From positions 2,232,001-2,296,000 of the forward strand of contig NZ_CP102382.1 of assembly GCF_024628805.1 (NCBI RefSeq): a DNA stretch of 64,000 nucleotides, given 5' to 3'. The DNA is from Paenimyroides aestuarii (GTDB taxonomy: Bacteria > Bacteroidota > Bacteroidia > Flavobacteriales > Flavobacteriaceae). A program made the translations under genes and the position numbers. The notes beneath the pieces were generated by a model. The model was not told where the DNA came from, searched no databases, and saw only the letters and a program-made list of their open reading frames with translations. Shown piece by piece: positions 26,220-34,965 of the stretch (position 1 is the first letter of the stretch; each line of letters begins with the position of its first letter).

Positions 26220-27977
26220 TTAATTGACTGATGTTGAACTTGCATATTGCGATTCGTACAGATTTTTATAAGCACCACTTTCTTTTGCAAGTAATTGAGC
26301 ATGTGTGCCGGTTTCCAAAATAGCACCTTGATCCATCACCACGATTAAATCGGCATTTACAATGGTTGCCAAACGGTGCGCAATGATGATTGATGTGCGG
26401 TCTTTTGTTACGATTTCCACTGCATTTTGCAACAATTCTTCTGAATAGGTATCAATTGAAGAAGTAGCTTCGTCTAAAATCAAAATACTTGGATTGCTCA
26501 TATATGCACGCAAAAATGCAATTAATTGTCGCTGACCCGATGACAGCATCACACCGCGTTCTTTTACGTTGTAATCGTATCCGCCCGGAAGTTTTTCTAT
26601 AAAATCGTTAATCCCAATTTTTTTTGCTGCGGCAATCACATCTTCTTTGCTGACATTTGGATTATCTAAAATAATATTGTTTAAAATAGAATCCGAAAAC
26701 AAGAAAACATCTTGCAAAACCACCGCAATTTGATTTCTTAAACTGCTTAAAGTAAATTCATTAATATTTTTTCCATCAATCAAAATTTCGCCTGATTCAA
26801 TATCGTAAAATCTGCTTAAAAGATTGGCTATAGTCGATTTTCCAGCACCTGAAGCTCCTACAAAGGCAACGGTTTGTCCGGCCTTAATATTCAAATTGAT
26901 ATTGTTAATTACTTTTTTGCCGTTGCTGTAACTAAAAGCTACATTCTTAAAATCAATGGTGCCATTAAAAGCAGGAGCTGTAAGTTTGCCTTCTTCCTGA
27001 ATTAAATCATCACGGTCTAAAATTTCAAAAACCCGGTCTGCGGCAACAATCCCCATTTGCATCACATTGAATTTATCGGCAATTTGTCGTAACGGGTTAA
27101 ACAACATCGAAATCATCATGGTATATCCAAACAAATCGCCAGTTGTGGTTAAATTATCGCCCTGAACAATCGTAAATCCACCATAAATAATCACACAACC
27201 CAATGTTACCGCCGAAACAATATCGGCAATGGGGAAGAAGATAGAGTTATACAAAATGTTTTTCTGCCAAGCATCGTTGTGTTTTTGGTTGATTTTTTTA
27301 AAATTTTCGTATTCAATTTGCTCACGGTTGAACAGTTGAACGATTTTCATTCCTGTTAAACGTTCTTGTATGAAAGTGTTTAAATTGGCAACTTGTAAAC
27401 GCACTTCTTCAAAAGCAACTTTCATGTGTTTTTGAAAAATTCGGGTAGCATACAGTAAAATGGGCATGGCTACAATCACAATGAGCGTTAGTTTCCAATT
27501 CATCCACAACATAATGCCTAGAACAACCAACATTTTTAAAACATCGCCCACAATCATAAAGAGTCCTTGGCTGAAAATACTTGCAATATTTTCAATATCG
27601 GATACATTTCGAGTGATTAATTTACCAACGGGCTCGTTATCAAAAAAGCTCAATCGAAATTTAAGCATTTTGTTAAACAACGTTGTGCGAATGTCTTTAA
27701 TAATGTTTTGTCCCAACCAACTTGCAATATAGGTAAAGAAAAACTGCGAACACACTTCTAAAAGAAGTACCAAAGCCATTAAAGCAACGTAAATATTCAA
27801 TCCGTTTAAATCGGCTTTTGCAATATACACATCTACAACGTTTTTAACCATGTAAGGGCGCAACGCTCCGAAAATAGAAAGCGTGATAACCGTTACAACC
27901 ACCCAAAAAATTTTGTCTTTGTAGGGTTGGGCGTAGTGCATTACTTTTTTTAGTGTAGAAGTTTTAGTTTGTTTCAT
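26220..27977 (-). CDS. ABC exporter, fused permease and ATPase (MsbA/MDR-type)
   Basis: 585 residues: an N-terminal six-helix ABC transmembrane domain (~1-310) and a C-terminal nucleotide-binding domain. Walker A is GASGAGKST, the Q-loop region is VLQDVFLFS, the signature is LSSGQRQL, Walker B is SILILDEATSSID and the switch is IIAHRLAT. The family exports lipids, peptides or drugs; the substrate is not deducible. The start overlaps the end of truA by 14 bases, so the two are co-transcribed. Confidence 0.92.
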   Translation of the reverse strand: MKQTKTSTLKKVMHYAQPYKDKIFWVVVTVITLSIFGALRPYMVKNVVDVYIAKADLNGLNIYVALMALVLLLEVCSQFFFTYIASWLGQNIIKDIRTTLFNKMLKFRLSFFDNEPVGKLITRNVSDIENIASIFSQGLFMIVGDVLKMLVVLGIMLWMNWKLTLIVIVAMPILLYATRIFQKHMKVAFEEVRLQVANLNTFIQERLTGMKIVQLFNREQIEYENFKKINQKHNDAWQKNILYNSIFFPIADIVSAVTLGCVIIYGGFTIVQGDNLTTTGDLFGYTMMISMLFNPLRQIADKFNVMQMGIVAADRVFEILDRDDLIQEEGKLTAPAFNGTIDFKNVAFSYSNGKKVINNINLNIKAGQTVAFVGASGAGKSTIANLLSRFYDIESGEILIDGKNINEFTLSSLRNQIAVVLQDVFLFSDSILNNIILDNPNVSKEDVIAAAKKIGINDFIEKLPGGYDYNVKERGVMLSSGQRQLIAFLRAYMSNPSILILDEATSSIDTYSEELLQNAVEIVTKDRTSIIIAHRLATIVNADLIVVMDQGAILETGTHAQLLAKESGAYKNLYESQYASSTSVN

Positions 27978-28710
27978 TTATATATGGATAAACTACTTTT
28001 GTTAAATACAATCCGTGGGCAGGTACTGAAAAACCAGCCTTTCCACGATTTTTACTTTGAATGATTTGATGCACATCTTGAACCGAGATTTTTCCGATAC
28101 CCACATTAATCAGCGTTCCCACAATGGCGCGAACCATATTGCGCAAAAAACGATTTGCAGAAATATGAAAAATCAATTGTGAACCGTTTTTTTCCCAATA
28201 AGCAGTGGTGATGTTGCAGTTAAACGTAAAAACATCGGTATGTGTTTTACTGAAACATTCAAAATCTTCATATTGCAGCAAAATTTGAGCTGCTTCGTTC
28301 ATTTTATCAATGTCTAAATTTTTAAACTGATAATAACTTAAATTCTTTAAAAAGCTGTTTTTGAATGTATGGATATGATATTCATACGAACGCGAAACGG
28401 CATCGAAACGGGCGTGTGCCTCCTTATCCACCTCAAAGAAATTAAAAACGGTAATATCTTCAGGCAAAAACGAATTCAATTTTTGAACCATTTTAGCTGC
28501 ATCAAAATCCACATCGGTATCAAAATGTGCATACATTAATTTTGCATGCACACCGGCATCGGTTCTGCCAGCACCAATTAACTCAAAAGGATCTTTAAAC
28601 AATATATTTAAAGCCTTTGTTAACACTTCTTGTACGCTGATTGCGGTTGGTTGCAATTGCCAGCCGTGGTAATTTGTACCGTTATATGCAAACTGAATAA
28701 AGTACCTCAA
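27964..28710 (-). CDS. truA: tRNA pseudouridine(38-40) synthase
   Basis: 248 residues of TruA, which makes pseudouridine at tRNA positions 38-40. The catalytic Asp is in GAGRTDAGVHA (Asp52); the start YFIQFAYNGTNYHGWQLQP and FLRNMVRAIVGTLINVG are also diagnostic. It overlaps the ABC exporter gene downstream. Confidence 0.95.
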   Translation of the reverse strand: MRYFIQFAYNGTNYHGWQLQPTAISVQEVLTKALNILFKDPFELIGAGRTDAGVHAKLMYAHFDTDVDFDAAKMVQKLNSFLPEDITVFNFFEVDKEAHARFDAVSRSYEYHIHTFKNSFLKNLSYYQFKNLDIDKMNEAAQILLQYEDFECFSKTHTDVFTFNCNITTAYWEKNGSQLIFHISANRFLRNMVRAIVGTLINVGIGKISVQDVHQIIQSKNRGKAGFSVPAHGLYLTKVVYPYINETN

Positions 28711-28801
28711 TTATTAAAATTTTAAACATACAAATATACTTTAATTTCAGAGAATGCGTGTATTAACAAAAAACTAAATATTTTTGTAGAAACAATATTT
28801 T

Positions 28802-30076
28802 ATGAAAAAACAATTCTTTCTATTCTTTTTGCTGCTACATTTTGTAGCAAATGCACAGCGTTTCGATGATTATTTTGATGATAAAACCTTGCGTTTAGAT
28901 TATATTTTTGCTGGAAATCACGAAAATCAGCAAGCTTTTTTAGGTGATAAGATACAGTTAGATAAATGGCACGGGCGGGTTGATAATCTGTCTGTTACGC
29001 CCATTCAAGGCAACGGTCAAATTAGGGTTTATAGCACAGCAAACAATCAATTAATCTATGTGTTGCCATTTGGAAGTTTGTTTCAGGAATGGTTAACCTT
29101 GGAAGATGCAAAAAAACAATTTAAAAGTTTTGAAAACTCTTTTTTAATTCCTTTTCCTAAAGAACCAATTCGGGTTGATATTACTTTTTTTACAGCAGAT
29201 AGACAAGAACAAATAGTATCGCAGCAATTTATCGACCCAAAAGATATTTTGATTCGAAAAGCTAAAGATGTTAACAATCCGTATGAAATTGTTCATCATT
29301 CTAAAGTAAAAAATCCAATAAAAATAGCGTTGGTTGCCGAAGGATATACTGAAGCCGAATTAGATCTTTTCATGAAATACGCCCACAAAACTGTTGAAAA
29401 TTTATTTAAACATCAGGTTTTTAAAAAATACCAAGATTATTTTGAAATTGTAGCTGTGAAAACCGTTTCAAAGCAATCGGGCATAAGTATTCCATCAAAA
29501 AATATTTGGCTGAATACGGCGGTTCAATCAAATTTTGATACGTTTTATTCAGAAAGATATTTAACCACGCTACACACCAAATTATTGCACACCCAACTGG
29601 AAAACATTCCGTATCAGCACATTATCATCTTAGCAAATACCGATTTTTATGGCGGTGGCGGAATTTTGAATTCGTACAGTTTAACAACTACGAAGAACAA
29701 AGAATTTGCACCGGTTGTAGTTCATGAATTCGGTCATAGTTTTGCTGGTTTGGCAGATGAATATTTTTACGAAGAAGATGTTTTTGAAAATAAAGCAATC
29801 TTAAGTGTGGAACCTTGGGAGAAAAATATAACATCATTGGTTGATTTTTCGTCTAAATGGAAGTATTTATTGAGCGATAAAATGCCGGTTCCAACGCCTT
29901 ATTCTACATATAAACAAGGTGTGATAGGTGCATTTGAAGGATTAAAAGGCAACGGACTGTATATTCCTACATTAACTTGCCGAATGAAAATTAATAATAC
30001 AAAAGATTTTTGCCCGGTTTGTAGCAACGCCATCGAAGAAATGATTTTATTTTACACCACAAATCAAACCAAATAA
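28802..30076 (+). CDS. Secreted M64-family metallopeptidase
   Basis: 424 residues with a signal peptide (ends near VANAQ, residue 19). An N-terminal M64-type domain precedes the zinc site HEFGHSFAGLADE (His308, Glu309, His312, with Asp319), which matches the M64 (IgA peptidase type) pattern. The central VALVAEGYTEAELDLF segment is also conserved in the family. The mature enzyme would act in the periplasm or outside. The next gene begins right at its stop codon. Confidence 0.88.
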   Translation: MKKQFFLFFLLLHFVANAQRFDDYFDDKTLRLDYIFAGNHENQQAFLGDKIQLDKWHGRVDNLSVTPIQGNGQIRVYSTANNQLIYVLPFGSLFQEWLTLEDAKKQFKSFENSFLIPFPKEPIRVDITFFTADRQEQIVSQQFIDPKDILIRKAKDVNNPYEIVHHSKVKNPIKIALVAEGYTEAELDLFMKYAHKTVENLFKHQVFKKYQDYFEIVAVKTVSKQSGISIPSKNIWLNTAVQSNFDTFYSERYLTTLHTKLLHTQLENIPYQHIIILANTDFYGGGGILNSYSLTTTKNKEFAPVVVHEFGHSFAGLADEYFYEEDVFENKAILSVEPWEKNITSLVDFSSKWKYLLSDKMPVPTPYSTYKQGVIGAFEGLKGNGLYIPTLTCRMKINNTKDFCPVCSNAIEEMILFYTTNQTK

Positions 30077-30571
30077 ATGAAGAAAATTTTGTTACTGTCT
30101 GACACACACAGCTACATTGATGACCGAATATTGCACTATACAGAACAAGCAGATGAGGTGTGGCATGCGGGCGATATTGGCGATTTAAAGGTGACCGATG
30201 CATTAAAAAAGCACAAACCTTTGCGGGCTGTTTACGGAAATATTGATGATGCAGAAGCACGAAAAGAATTTCCGTTAGATGCTGTTTTTACATGCGAAGG
30301 AATGACAGTTTGGATAACGCATATTGGTGGTTATCCGGGAAAGTATCCTGCAAGAATTAAAGAAGGTTTCTTAAAACACAAACCAGATATTTTTATTTGC
30401 GGACACTCGCATATCCTAAAAGTACAGTTTGATCAACAATTACATTGTTTAACGTTAAACCCAGGGGCAGCAGGTATTTATGGGTTTCATCAAATGCGCA
30501 CTATGCTGCGTTTTGAAATAGAAGAAGGAAAAATAAAAAATTTAGAAGTTATAGAATTAGGAAAACGATAG
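30077..30571 (+). CDS. YfcE-like metallophosphoesterase
   Basis: 164 residues of the calcineurin-like phosphoesterase fold: LLSDTHSY (DxH), WHAGDIGD (GDxxD-like), VYGNIDDAE (GNxD), ICGHSHILK (GHxH) and LNPGAAG. This is the compact YfcE/MJ0936 type that hydrolyses phosphodiesters with metal ions. The natural substrate is unknown. The start is one base after the M64 stop, and the bestrophin gene follows after 3 bases. Confidence 0.92.
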   Translation: MKKILLLSDTHSYIDDRILHYTEQADEVWHAGDIGDLKVTDALKKHKPLRAVYGNIDDAEARKEFPLDAVFTCEGMTVWITHIGGYPGKYPARIKEGFLKHKPDIFICGHSHILKVQFDQQLHCLTLNPGAAGIYGFHQMRTMLRFEIEEGKIKNLEVIELGKR

Positions 30572-30574
30572 CAC

Positions 30575-31465
30575 ATGAAAGTATATAACGCAAAAGATTG
30601 GTTAGGATTTATTTTTAAAGTACACAAGTCGGATACCATTCGGCAATTGTGGCCGTCTATTTTATTAATGGGTGCTTTGTCATGGTTAGTGGCTTATTTA
30701 GAACTCGATTATTTTGATTTGGGACAGAATTCAGCCTTAAAAAACGCATCAATTATGCATAGTGTAATTGGTTTTGTATTGTCGCTTTTGTTGGTTTTTA
30801 GGACAAACACCGCTTACGACAGATGGTGGGAAGGCAGAAAAATGTGGGGAAAATTGGTAAATGACTCCCGAAATCTTTCCGTGAAACTAAATGCCTTATT
30901 GCCTGAGGAAGATAAAACGAATCGTGTATTTTTCAGCAACAAAATAAAGCTATTTGCAAAAGTATTGCACACCCACTTAACAAGCGAATCAACAAAATAT
31001 ATGTTGGATGAGGAAGAACATCCAGAATACGACGAGTACTTAAAAGCGCAACATCCGCCCACAAAAGTAGTGAGCAGAATGTATGTAATGTTACAAAAAC
31101 TAGCTGCCGATAAAGTTATTTCCTTTGAAGATAAACTGATAATTGATCAAAATTTAAATGGTTTGTTAGATGTTGCCGGTGCTTGTGAACGCATTAAAAA
31201 CACGCCAATACCAATGGCTTATGCAGCTTTTATTAAAAAATTCATCTTTATGTATGTGTTAACCCTGCCCATTGGTTATGTGTTTTCAACCGGCTACTAT
31301 ATAGTACCTTTGGTAATGATTATTTTCTACGTTTTATTGAGTATTGAATTAATTGCAGAAGAAATCGAAGACCCATTCAATGGAGGTGCAAATGATTTAC
31401 CAACGGCAAAAATTGCAAAAAACATAGGCAAAAATGCATCAAATGTTTTAATGTATGCGAATTAA
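30575..31465 (+). CDS. Bestrophin-family ion channel (UPF0187)
   Basis: 296 residues, with hydrophobic segments near residues 25-45, 60-75, 210-230 and 235-255. The motif RTNTAYDRWWEGRKMWGKLVNDSRNL is diagnostic of bacterial bestrophins, and the C-terminal EEIEDPFNGGANDLP matches the conserved cytosolic motif. Bacterial members form pentameric ion channels; selectivity varies, so anion or cation transport cannot be decided. Confidence 0.92.
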   Translation: MKVYNAKDWLGFIFKVHKSDTIRQLWPSILLMGALSWLVAYLELDYFDLGQNSALKNASIMHSVIGFVLSLLLVFRTNTAYDRWWEGRKMWGKLVNDSRNLSVKLNALLPEEDKTNRVFFSNKIKLFAKVLHTHLTSESTKYMLDEEEHPEYDEYLKAQHPPTKVVSRMYVMLQKLAADKVISFEDKLIIDQNLNGLLDVAGACERIKNTPIPMAYAAFIKKFIFMYVLTLPIGYVFSTGYYIVPLVMIIFYVLLSIELIAEEIEDPFNGGANDLPTAKIAKNIGKNASNVLMYAN

Positions 31466-31489
31466 AATGCTATCTTTAAAAGAAAAATC

Positions 31490-32155
31490 ATGAATACTAA
31501 AATCTTTACATTTCTTAAAAAGCTAAAAGCAAATAATAATCGCGAGTGGTTTTTAGAAAATAAAGAGCTGTTTGAAACTGCTAAGGCTGAAGCTAATCAA
31601 TTATTTGAAGAAGTCTATAAAGAATTTCAGCGTATCGACAGCAACTTAGAACCTCTTAAAATTTATAGAATTTACCGCGACGTTCGATTTTCACCAGACA
31701 AAACACCTTATAAGGCACACTTTTCCATGTCGGTGGGAAGGGTAAAGCCTGATTTGCGTGGTGGTTATTACCTGCATATCGAACCGAATAACCAGTCATT
31801 TATTGGGGTTGGCTTTTTTGGACCCAACAAAGAAGATTTATTAAGAATTAGAAAAGAAATTGAATTAGATAATGAGTTAGAAATCATTCTTAATGCGAAA
31901 GAAATTAAGGAAGTTTTTGGCGAATTGGAAGGTGAAGAAGTAAAAACAGCACCCAAAGGCTTTGATAAAAACCATGAACGTATCCATCTTATAAAGAAAA
32001 AACAGTTTTTACTAACACATTCGCTAACCGATGAAGAAATTTCGCAAAAGGACTTTCACAAGAAAGCCGTTGCTATTTTTAAAGCAGCACAACCGTTTGT
32101 TGATTATATGACCGATGTGTTACTAAGCGATTTGAATGGAGAAAGAATGGTTTAA
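31490..32155 (+). CDS. DUF2461 family protein
   Basis: 221 residues matching DUF2461 (TIGR02453): NNREWFLENKELFE at the start, the IYRIYRDVRFSPDKTPYKAHFS signature in the middle, and GGYYLHIEPNNQSFIGVGFF. The function of the family is unknown. It is the last gene of the plus-strand run starting at 28802. Confidence 0.9.
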   Translation: MNTKIFTFLKKLKANNNREWFLENKELFETAKAEANQLFEEVYKEFQRIDSNLEPLKIYRIYRDVRFSPDKTPYKAHFSMSVGRVKPDLRGGYYLHIEPNNQSFIGVGFFGPNKEDLLRIRKEIELDNELEIILNAKEIKEVFGELEGEEVKTAPKGFDKNHERIHLIKKKQFLLTHSLTDEEISQKDFHKKAVAIFKAAQPFVDYMTDVLLSDLNGERMV

Positions 32156-32180
32156 AAGCATTGTTTTTTTAAACCATTCT
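32146..32180. repeat. Inverted repeat between convergent genes
   Basis: gaatggtttaaaa and its exact complement form a 13-pair stem overlapping the end of the DUF2461 gene. There is no T run directly after it on either strand, so it is not a classic terminator, but its place between convergent genes suggests a role in 3' end formation. Confidence 0.6.
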
Positions 32181-32202
32181 AGGAAATTTTGTTTATCAAG
32201 GG

Positions 32203-32886
32203 CTACTTAAAATCTTTTGTGTTTGCAGCCATTCCCACCAATCGAGCAATGATTACAGCAGGAAAAAGCACACCTAGCAATGACAAAAAAGTAGCCAGCA
32301 TTTTAGAAAAAACATTTACAGGATAAATATCACCAAAACCAACTGTAGTTAACGAAGATAAACTAAAGTAAATAAAATGTATATAATCAATATCACTGCC
32401 GTTTAAGTTTACATTTCCTGCGATGGATGAACCCACAGTTGCATGAATTACTTCTAACACCAGTGCACCCATCAGCGCTATAAGCAGATACACATTTATA
32501 GCTCCGATTATTCGGTAAGCATTGATACTTTGGTCGCGGAATAAAAGGCGTAAATTAATGATAATGAATAAAAAAGCATTGGCAATAGCAATCACATTTT
32601 CCAATACATAATAGGAATAGGGATTATTGCCAAAGCGAACTGCTCTCAAAATAAGGTGTACACTAAATAACGTAATACTAATAAAAATCAGCCATTTGTT
32701 TGATGTGGAAAAAGCCCCCGTCAAGAACACGCTTAGCAGAAGTATATTGAATACCAAAACCCCATGATTGTTGTTTTGCATTACGATGGGTAGTACAAAT
32801 ACAACAGCAATAAGCATTACTAATAGCGTAGCAAAACTTACATCGGCTAACCAATAAGATTGTAGTTTATTGATATATCTTTTCAT
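32203..32886 (-). CDS. Potassium-channel-like protein
   Basis: 227 residues with about six hydrophobic helices. The C-terminal pore loop reads SLTTVGFGDIYP, the K+ selectivity filter (TVGFGD), between the last two helices, as in the ion_trans_2 family. The first helices do not show the Arg repeats of a voltage sensor. No cytoplasmic RCK domain is present. It is probably a simple tetrameric K+ channel. Confidence 0.85.
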   Translation of the reverse strand: MKRYINKLQSYWLADVSFATLLVMLIAVVFVLPIVMQNNNHGVLVFNILLLSVFLTGAFSTSNKWLIFISITLFSVHLILRAVRFGNNPYSYYVLENVIAIANAFLFIIINLRLLFRDQSINAYRIIGAINVYLLIALMGALVLEVIHATVGSSIAGNVNLNGSDIDYIHFIYFSLSSLTTVGFGDIYPVNVFSKMLATFLSLLGVLFPAVIIARLVGMAANTKDFK

Positions 32887-33518
32887 AAAATATTTTTAAT
32901 TGTTTGTTGCGAAGATACTATTTTAATTAAAAAACTACATCTATTCTTTAAATTTATGACTTGTATAGTTAGCTTTCGGAATATAGATATAAAAAATTAA
33001 CTATTATTATAATAATGTATTTTTTTGTTGACTGACTACCCAGAATAAAAGTTAAGAATTGGTTAACTGCCTAATGGATTTCAATAACATATTAATTAGA
33101 GATTTGAAAGATTTGCATTTAAAAAGTTGCATAATTTTCATGATTTATTTTGAATAATGAATAAATTCATTTTGTTTGAGGGAATTTCATATCGAACTAA
33201 GGATAAAGATGTATTAAGAACAAAGGAATATTGATTTATGAATTTTAAATAAAAATGTGAGTGAAAATATCCACATGTTGTGAACTATTTCTATAAAATT
33301 AAATTTCTTATCAATTTATTTTCGAAAGCTATTATCTTTTCTTGCATTAAAAAGTACAATCTTTTTATAATATTTTTCCAGTTTAAATATATAGTTATTA
33401 TTGCTTTTATTTCTGTTTTTTATGCAGATAATGAGTGGGTTAGGATAGGATTGAAATTTTTGGGCGCAACCACAAAATTCATTTTTCGTAGTATAATGAA
33501 TTTAGTTTCGTAGTTCCA
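32887..33518. other. Long AT-rich gap, no supported gene
   Basis: More than 600 bases of very AT-rich sequence between the channel gene and the stress-gene cluster. Two short reading frames are visible (a 25-codon frame from 33157 and a 77-codon GTG-start frame at 33280-33513 with hydrophobic stretches), but neither shows a recognised motif. The end of the gap holds the sigma-54-like element. Confidence 0.6.
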
Positions 33519-33536
33519 TTGGCACAATTTTTTATA
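33519..33536 (+). promoter_or_regulatory. Possible sigma-54-type promoter
   Basis: TTGGCAC at 33519-33525 is a perfect -24 element. Five bases later comes TTTAT in place of the usual TTGC-type -12, so the second half is imperfect. The ATG of the cyanophycin-synthetase fragment is about 20 bases further on, a plausible leader. Only intergenic TTGGCAC seen in the window. Confidence 0.35.
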
Positions 33537-33559
33537 GATTTTAATTAAAAAAGAAAGCT

Positions 33560-34160
33560 ATGGAAATCGTAAAAATACAAGCATTAAAAAATTCAAAAAA
33601 TTGCTATTCAAATGCAGTGAATTTTTTAGAGATGACACTAAAAATGGAAAAATCTGCGAAAATGACTAATCAAGTCGAAGGTTTTTCAAATCGAATTAAA
33701 GCAATCATGCCAGGTCTTTATTTGCATAAGTACCACGATGAAAATGTAGGTGCGATTTTTCAGAAAATTAGAGAGTGGTATGCCAATATCAGAACTTATT
33801 TGTTGTATTGCTGTTGAACTTCAAATTCTTGCGGGAATGAAGGTTCGTTTTATTAAAAATAGCATATCAGATGAAACAGGAATGAATATGCTAACAATTC
33901 CTTATATGGATGAACATGCTGGTACTTGTGCCGCTCTTGCTGCTGTTGAAATAGTCGAGAGCTTACTTGACGGAAAACCATACTTTATCAAGTACGATAT
34001 TCAGCGCTTAAAAGAAGTATATGCAGAAAATCAACTCAAACAAGACATCTTGCCAAATATTCACTACTTTAAGATGAGCCCTCAAAAAAAAGCAGATTTT
34101 GGATATAGAGCTGTACAACAAAACGTTCCAAATAGTTCGCCAGTGCAACAAGCAACCTAG
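33560..34160 (+). pseudogene. Cyanophycin synthetase N-terminal fragment, frameshifted
   Basis: Two overlapping frames together read as the N-terminal domain of cyanophycin synthetase (CphA). The first frame (33560-33817) gives MEIVKIQALK, VEGFSNRIKAIMPGLYLHK and FQKIRE, matching the conserved start and the PGL..L..H and RVREG region. After the shift near 33765, the second frame (33750-34160) gives SELICCIAVELQILAGM, DEHAGTCAALAAVEIVESLLDGKPY and DIQRLKE, in the right order. The conserved GHVIEHIALELQ motif has become SELICCIAVELQ, losing its His and Glu. It stops at the edge of the ATP-grasp domain: about 180 of ~880 residues remain. Dead remnant or, less likely, an expressed short protein. 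Confidence 0.75.
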
Positions 34161-34235
34161 CACATGCGAAGGATTTAAAGTGCTTATTAGCATTTAGCAT
34201 CCAACATTTAAACTAGAAACCATAAAATTGATAAT

Positions 34236-34625
34236 ATGAATCATTTGATTAAAATTGGAAGCATACTTGTAGGAGCTGCAACCGGAGCTACAGTCGGGTT
34301 ATTACTTGCTCCTGCAAAAGGAGAAAAAATTCGACACAAATTGTTGAATAACTTTAAAAAGGGGGTTGAGGCAATTGAAACATCAACAGATAATTTGAAA
34401 AACATTTTGTTGGAAGAGGTTTCTGAAGAGTCTAATAATTTCGATCAAAAGCTTCAAAAAATCACCAACCGCTTTGCACACCAAAAGGATAAAGTCATTG
34501 CCACTTTAGAAGATAAAATATCCGAATTATCAAAAAATGAACCTCCTGCAAACGTAAACAATAGCGCAAACGAAAAAGAAGATGTTGTTTACAAAGCTGC
34601 TTATGAAACAAAAACAGAATTTTAG
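34236..34625 (+). CDS. YtxH-domain protein
   Basis: 129 residues with one N-terminal membrane helix (IGSILVGAATGATVGLLLAP) followed by the family's APAKGEKIRHKLLNNFKKG motif and a long amphipathic helix/coiled coil. YtxH proteins are often co-expressed with general stress genes; the molecular role is not settled. The gene lies between the cphA fragment and the CsbD gene, a stress-type neighbourhood. Confidence 0.85.
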   Translation: MNHLIKIGSILVGAATGATVGLLLAPAKGEKIRHKLLNNFKKGVEAIETSTDNLKNILLEEVSEESNNFDQKLQKITNRFAHQKDKVIATLEDKISELSKNEPPANVNNSANEKEDVVYKAAYETKTEF

Positions 34626-34690
34626 ACAATTATTTTAAATCATTAATAATCAAAATAAATTTAATATATAATTTTTAAAAATGTAATGCT

Positions 34691-34891
34691 ATGGACAGAT
34701 TAGAATTAGAAGGAAAATGGAATCGTGTAAAAGGAGCCGTTAAACAAAAATATGGAGAATGGTTTGAAGACGATAAAGTTTTTACAGAAGGAAAATTTGA
34801 TGAGGTGTTAGGAAAAATCCAAGAAAAATCTGGTAGAACGCGAGAAGATATCGAGCGTGAAATTAGAGATTGGGACGAGCGTACCATCTAA
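34691..34891 (+). CDS. CsbD-family stress protein
   Basis: 66 residues: LEGKWNRVKGAVKQKYGEWFEDDKV is the CsbD signature, followed by VLGKIQEKSGRTREDIEREI. CsbD is a small hydrophilic protein made in large amounts during general stress in many bacteria. It sits at the end of the cluster with YtxH and is followed by a strong terminator. Confidence 0.92.
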   Translation: MDRLELEGKWNRVKGAVKQKYGEWFEDDKVFTEGKFDEVLGKIQEKSGRTREDIEREIRDWDERTI

Positions 34892-34911
34892 ATTTTCTAC
34901 GAATACGAAGC

Positions 34912-34950
34912 AATAAAGAGGCTGTCCAATTTTTGGACAGCCTCTTTATT
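34912..34950. terminator. Strong bidirectional terminator after csbD-like gene
   Basis: Perfect 16-pair stem aataaagaggctgtcc / ggacagcctctttatt around a 7-base loop, between convergent genes. The central arms are identical to the ends of the IS1182-family element at 3537-5330. Confidence 0.9.
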
Positions 34951-34965
34951 TATCTCAACAAAAAA

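Noticed and set aside
33280..33513. 77-codon hydrophobic reading frame before the stress cluster
   Set aside because: GTG start, no motif, very AT-rich; likely chance.
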